Part shown: piece by piece, positions 20,605 through 24,071 of the stretch
Numbering within the stretch: the stretch's first letter is position 1
Layout: each line of letters begins with the position of its first letter
Virus record (IMG/VR): IMGVR_UViG_3300045999_002451
Location: 1-24,071 of that record
From: a virus
Strand: one strand, 5' to 3'
Length of the DNA: 24,071 nt
Notes under the pieces: generated by a model
The model's database searches: none
What the model was told of the DNA's origin: nothing
The model's input: only the letters and a program-made list of their open reading frames with translations
Program-made: the position numbers and the translations under genes

Positions 20605-21587
20605 TGGTAGATACAACAACTATTCAAGGTATTAACGCTGCAAGCGCAGCAGACCCATTTGGTCAAGGTAAAGGTGACAAATCTATACCATCAATGACAA
20701 CTTGGATTGTCAACCTTCTTAAGAATGTCCCTGAACTTAGAAATATCTACGACTCAGTACGCAACCCAGACGGCAGTTTTAATAGAACTGTTGATGCCAT
20801 TGTAGATATGATTACCAGCAGTTCTTGGTACCTGGACAATGGACCAACTGTTGCTGCAAATGTTGCTTCACGCTACAAGTTTGGTGAGAAGTACTATAAC
20901 CAAAAGGTTAACCAGTACAAGATTACTATTTCTGGTCTTGCTACAGCCATTGGTTTAGATGTTAATGACCCAACTGTTGCTGACTACTTAGAAGGTTTAG
21001 CAGAGACATCATTCCTTAATGGCTGGGATGAGGACTACATTGAGAATACAATCATTGGCAATGCTGACATTGTTAATAAAATCAGTGGTGGTGCTTATGA
21101 GAAAGCAGTACAAGACTTGGCTGAGTATGGCAATCTTATGGGATTTACTTTAAGCGATACAACCAAAAAAGACTACCAGCGCCGTCTTATTGGTCAAGTA
21201 ACCGAAGGTGGACTACGCTCTCGTACGACACCAGACCAGATTAAAAAAGAGATTCGTGATAAGCAGGCTTTGCTTTATCCAATGTTTGCCGATGACTTTG
21301 CAGTAGGTCGTACCCTTTGGGATGTAACATCATCACAGCGTAAGAAGTGGGCTGACCTTCTTGAAATGAGTGAGGATGACCTTGACTGGAATGACCCACT
21401 ATGGAAAGACGGAAAAATCTTTACTATGGTTGATGAGAAAACTGGCAAGGTAGTTGCTCGCCCAGCATGGGATGCTGAGAAACTTATCAAAGCAGATGAG
21501 CGTTGGCAGTACACAGAAAATGCTACAAAGACCTACGACAAGTGGGGTACTGGAATTCTTACTAAGTTCGGAATGGCGGCTATCTAA
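20604..21587 (+). CDS. actinophage minor virion protein A (327 aa)
   Basis: This 327-aa helical protein belongs to the set of minor structural proteins between portal and capsid in this phage type. It has an N-terminal part with SIPSMTTWIVNLLKNVPELR (about residues 29-48) and a central RYKFGEKYYNQKVNQYKITI segment. The C-terminal region is acidic and Trp-rich (LLEMSEDDLDWNDPLW). No catalytic residues are evident. Its start and stop both overlap its neighbours as TAATG, implying fixed stoichiometry with the 390-aa and 558-aa products. Confidence 0.55.
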   Translation: MVDTTTIQGINAASAADPFGQGKGDKSIPSMTTWIVNLLKNVPELRNIYDSVRNPDGSFNRTVDAIVDMITSSSWYLDNGPTVAANVASRYKFGEKYYNQKVNQYKITISGLATAIGLDVNDPTVADYLEGLAETSFLNGWDEDYIENTIIGNADIVNKISGGAYEKAVQDLAEYGNLMGFTLSDTTKKDYQRRLIGQVTEGGLRSRTTPDQIKKEIRDKQALLYPMFADDFAVGRTLWDVTSSQRKKWADLLEMSEDDLDWNDPLWKDGKIFTMVDEKTGKVVARPAWDAEKLIKADERWQYTENATKTYDKWGTGILTKFGMAAI

Positions 21588-23263
21588 TGTTTAGATTTGG
21601 TGACCCAAACATTATGAGGGTTGACGGCGAAGAACAACCTACAAAAATTGTATCTACTGAACGCACTGATACCAGCAAAATAACAGATGCTGAAATGAAG
21701 GCTGCCTCTATTGCTGCTGCAAGAGAGTTAGCAGCAGTTCCTTACGCGGACTTGCCTGCCGATGTAAAAAAGGCAATGACCGCTACAGAAAAGCGTGAGT
21801 ACATAACCGCTCAGCGTGAAGAAACAGCAAGAATTGACCGAGAAGAAGCAACTTTTTCTGACCCATTGCAGAACCCAGACCAACGCCCTGATGCTCAGAC
21901 ATTGGGTGATAACAACTATATTATTTATTACAGTTGGGTTGGTGGAACAAAAAGCGGTAACTGGCGACCAACTCGTGTTCCTCGTACAGAAGAAAATGTT
22001 GCCATCTATGGTGGTCGTCAAGTTGGTGGACCAACAAGAGCATCACAAACTGGTAAAGTTTCAGATGCAAATACATTAGTTATACAGCCAAAGCCTATTC
22101 GAGATAATGATGGGCAGATTACTGGCTGGGAAGTTGATGGCACTAACTCTATTGATTTAATTGGTACCGATGGAACTACTGATGGTACTGGCGGTACAAG
22201 CGGTACAGGCACTGGAACTCCTAATTTTAAACCTGGTGGTACAGGTGGCACTGGAGGCACAGGAGGAACTGGTGGCACGGGTGGAACGGGTGGTACTAGT
22301 GGCACAGGTGCAAGAGGTCTTACTCAGGCAGATGTAGATGCAGCCGTTGCTAAAGCCCTTGCTGCTTCTACTGCACAGACTAATGCTTTAGTTGCTGAAC
22401 AAAAAGCACAGGCTGCTGCTGCAGCATTTGCTACAAAAACAAAAGCATCTGACCGCCTCAAGGCAATGTTTGATGCAGTTGGCTTAGGAAGTCTTGCTGG
22501 CTTTATCAATAAGAGAATTATGGAAGATGCTTCTGAGGAAGCAGTACTTCTTGAACTTTATGAACAACCAGAATATCAGTTGCGTTTTCCAGGTATGAAA
22601 GCATTACGCGCTAAAGGTAAAACAATTACCGAAGATGAGTACATTAAAAATGAAAAAGCGTTTGAAGCAACTGCTCGCTTCTTTGAAATCCCTGTAGGAT
22701 TTTATGATACTCCTGATGACTTTGGAAAACTTATTGGAAATCTAGTTTCTCCAAAAGAATACCAAGACCGCTTGCAAGTAGGTCAGGACTTGTCTCGCGC
22801 TATGTCTCCAGGTGTCAAGTTACAACTACAAGAACTTTACAATATTGGAGAAGGTGGCATTACAGCCTATGTTCTTGACCCAGATAGAGCATTAGCGATT
22901 CTCCAGAAGCAAGCAAAGTCTGCACAATTTGTTGGCTTTGGTCGTGAAAAGGGCTTTAAGTTAGAAGGCATTACTGCTGCTCAGGCAGAACAGATTGCTG
23001 GAACAGAAGCATACGCCAAACTATCAGCACAACAAATGCAAACAGCACTTGGTCAAGCAGCACAATTACGCAAAACTCAATCACGCCTTACAGGAATTGA
23101 AGGCGAAGTTTACAATGAGAATGAAGCGTTACAGGCTGTTATCGAAGGAAGTCCAGAAGCAATCCTTGCATCACAACAAAGAGCACAGCGTGAAGGCGCT
23201 CGCTTTGGTGGTGGTTCAGGAATTACTGGCTCATCACTTCGTTCAACACCAACAGCAATATAA
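21587..23263 (+). CDS. actinophage minor virion protein B (558 aa) with Gly-Gly-Thr linker
   Basis: The 558-aa product has an acidic, Ala-rich N-terminus, a low-complexity linker (residues about 193-244) and a folded C-terminal domain (about 290-530). The linker contains about seven consecutive Gly-Gly-Thr units. The C-terminal domain has AMFDAVGLGSLAGFINKRI, YQLRFPGMKALRAKGKTITE, VGFYDTPDDFGKLI and AYVLDPDRALAILQKQAKSA. I recognise this pattern from conserved virion proteins encoded near the capsid gene of many actinophages, usually without an assigned function. Its C-terminus is Gly/Ser-rich. Confidence 0.62.
   Translation: MFRFGDPNIMRVDGEEQPTKIVSTERTDTSKITDAEMKAASIAAARELAAVPYADLPADVKKAMTATEKREYITAQREETARIDREEATFSDPLQNPDQRPDAQTLGDNNYIIYYSWVGGTKSGNWRPTRVPRTEENVAIYGGRQVGGPTRASQTGKVSDANTLVIQPKPIRDNDGQITGWEVDGTNSIDLIGTDGTTDGTGGTSGTGTGTPNFKPGGTGGTGGTGGTGGTGGTGGTSGTGARGLTQADVDAAVAKALAASTAQTNALVAEQKAQAAAAAFATKTKASDRLKAMFDAVGLGSLAGFINKRIMEDASEEAVLLELYEQPEYQLRFPGMKALRAKGKTITEDEYIKNEKAFEATARFFEIPVGFYDTPDDFGKLIGNLVSPKEYQDRLQVGQDLSRAMSPGVKLQLQELYNIGEGGITAYVLDPDRALAILQKQAKSAQFVGFGREKGFKLEGITAAQAEQIAGTEAYAKLSAQQMQTALGQAAQLRKTQSRLTGIEGEVYNENEALQAVIEGSPEAILASQQRAQREGARFGGGSGITGSSLRSTPTAI
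22235..22300 (+). repeat. 9-base tandem repeat encoding Gly-Gly-Thr
   Basis: Codons for GGT GGT-type units are repeated about seven times with silent changes at third positions (Gly as GGT/GGC/GGA/GGG, Thr as ACA/ACT/ACC/ACG). The peptide is kept while the DNA varies, which points to selection for a flexible protein linker rather than recent slippage. Confidence 0.75.
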
Positions 23264-23269
23264 AAGAAT

Positions 23270-23298
23270 CCCCACCGTGACCGACTAGCCCACGGGGG
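23270..23298 (+). other. intergenic hairpin before the scaffold gene
   Basis: CCGTG (23275-23279) pairs with CACGG (23291-23295), extended by CCC/GGG across a one-base bulge. No T-tract follows. It may reduce read-through or set the relative level of scaffold and capsid mRNA. The remaining ~90 bases to the scaffold ATG show no gene. Confidence 0.5.
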
Positions 23299-23386
23299 CG
23301 TACAAGTCTAGGAGCAATAGCCAATTTAGTTTCCCCGAACTTCATTGTGGATTGCGAATACAACTACTAACAAGGGAGATAGGCTG

Positions 23387-23842
23387 ATGCCTACAAATTA
23401 CCAGTTCGATGACGAAGATGACATTGACACATCAACAGATGTGGTGTCTCAACTCCGTAAGGTAAATCGTGCGCTTGAAAAGCGTGCAAAAGAACTAGAA
23501 CAGGAGTTGAGTGGTCTTAAAACACAGACCCGTCAACGCACTGTCAAGGATGTATTACAGGCAAAGGGATTAAACCCAAAGATTGCAGTATTCATACCAC
23601 AAGATGTAGATACCTCTGAGGAGGCTATTGCTGCGTGGGTAGATGAATACGGAGATGTCTTTGGTGTACAGCCCGCTCAAACAAATGAAGCGCCAACACA
23701 AAAGGGTCCAGACCTCTCAGCACAACACCGTATGAACAATGTCGTATCAAGTGGCTCAATGCCAGATATTGATGAGGATATGTTCGCCAAGGTTGCAGGT
23801 GCTAAAACTAAAGAGGACCTAGATGCACTCCTTGGATTTTAA
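23387..23842 (+). CDS. putative capsid scaffolding protein
   Basis: This 151-aa protein sits just upstream of the major capsid gene, the standard place for a scaffold. It has an acidic N-terminus (FDDEDDIDTSTD), a predicted coiled coil at residues 21-50 (VSQLRKVNRALEKRAKELEQ...) and a C-terminal helical segment (DMFAKVAGAKTKEDLDALLG), which is the usual scaffold layout. It would guide prohead assembly and then leave. The start is ATG 23387 with AGGGAG upstream; an in-frame codon at 23345 has no site. Confidence 0.72.
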   Translation: MPTNYQFDDEDDIDTSTDVVSQLRKVNRALEKRAKELEQELSGLKTQTRQRTVKDVLQAKGLNPKIAVFIPQDVDTSEEAIAAWVDEYGDVFGVQPAQTNEAPTQKGPDLSAQHRMNNVVSSGSMPDIDEDMFAKVAGAKTKEDLDALLGF

Positions 23843-23882
23843 TTAACCAACAAACATCAACCAATCACCAGGAGGTGAACAC

Positions 23883-24071
23883 ATGGCATATAACGACACT
23901 ACCTCGCTTGGCGGACTCGTCAAGACAGCGTATGACCGTTATGTAGAATTCGCACTTCGTGCCCAGCCAATGATTCGTGCAGTGGCTGACAAGCGCCCAG
24001 TGCAGCAGGCGATGCCAGGTTCAAGCGTTGTATTCTCACTTTACAATGACTTAGCACCAGCAACATCTGCT
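23883..24071 (+). CDS. major capsid protein, N4-gp56 family (3' partial)
   Basis: The first 63 residues are visible before the window ends: MAYNDTTSLGGLVKTAYDRY, then VEFALRAQPMIRAVADKRPV, then a QQAMPGSSVVFSLYNDLAPA segment. This closely follows the N-terminus of N4-gp56-type major capsid proteins of actinophages, including the TAYDRYVEFALR and MPGSSVVF elements. It has the strongest ribosome-binding site in the window (AGGAGGTGA at 23870-23878), as expected for the most abundant virion protein. The HK97-like fold cannot be checked from this fragment. Confidence 0.87.
   Translation, partial: MAYNDTTSLGGLVKTAYDRYVEFALRAQPMIRAVADKRPVQQAMPGSSVVFSLYNDLAPATSA

Overview
This window is best read as part of a tailed bacteriophage genome with an actinobacterial host. 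It carries a complete packaging and head-assembly block (terminase, portal, internal or minor head proteins, scaffold, start of an N4-gp56-type major capsid protein). It also carries a WhiB-family regulator, a family essentially restricted to Actinobacteria and their phages. The DNA is visibly more AT-rich than most cultured actinophages, so a low-GC actinobacterium such as a freshwater planktonic lineage is a reasonable guess; that is inference only. No integrase, transposase, tRNA or CRISPR array was seen.

Layout. (1) 1-2652, rightward: end of a split DnaG-type primase (zinc-finger ORF and TOPRIM ORF), a PD-(D/E)XK nuclease, a sigma-like HTH protein, two tiny ORFs and a deoxynucleotide monophosphate kinase, closed by a terminator at 2658-2695. 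(2) 2715-8099, leftward: two operons separated by a 449-bp control region (4861-5309). The downstream operon has seven or eight small genes, including WhiB, a membrane-anchored lysozyme-like protein, DUF3846 and DUF7249-like proteins. The upstream operon has a SprT-like protein that has lost its metalloprotease motif, an amidoligase, four tiny ORFs and a class II glutamine amidotransferase. (3) 8100-8909: a divergent, gene-free control region packed with inverted repeats, including a perfect CRP/GlxR-type palindrome. (4) 8910-24071, rightward: terminase large subunit, portal, a giant 2042-aa ADP-ribosyltransferase-like/polyvalent protein, three further virion proteins, scaffold and capsid.

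The strongest unexplained signal is an exact 8-bp palindrome, GTTTAAAC. I count 27 copies between 82 and 8564 and only 2 in the remaining 15.5 kb. It occurs inside genes in all reading frames, at stop/start junctions, in the spacer of a candidate promoter and as a cluster of four in the 4.9-5.2 kb control region. This resembles a genome-wide operator system (compare mycobacteriophage stoperators) confined to the non-structural half of the genome. A second point of interest is the amidoligase/glutamine amidotransferase island with tiny ORFs between the two enzymes.

Many genes here are 29-60 aa long. I located them by reading translation, stop/start overlaps and ribosome-binding sites.
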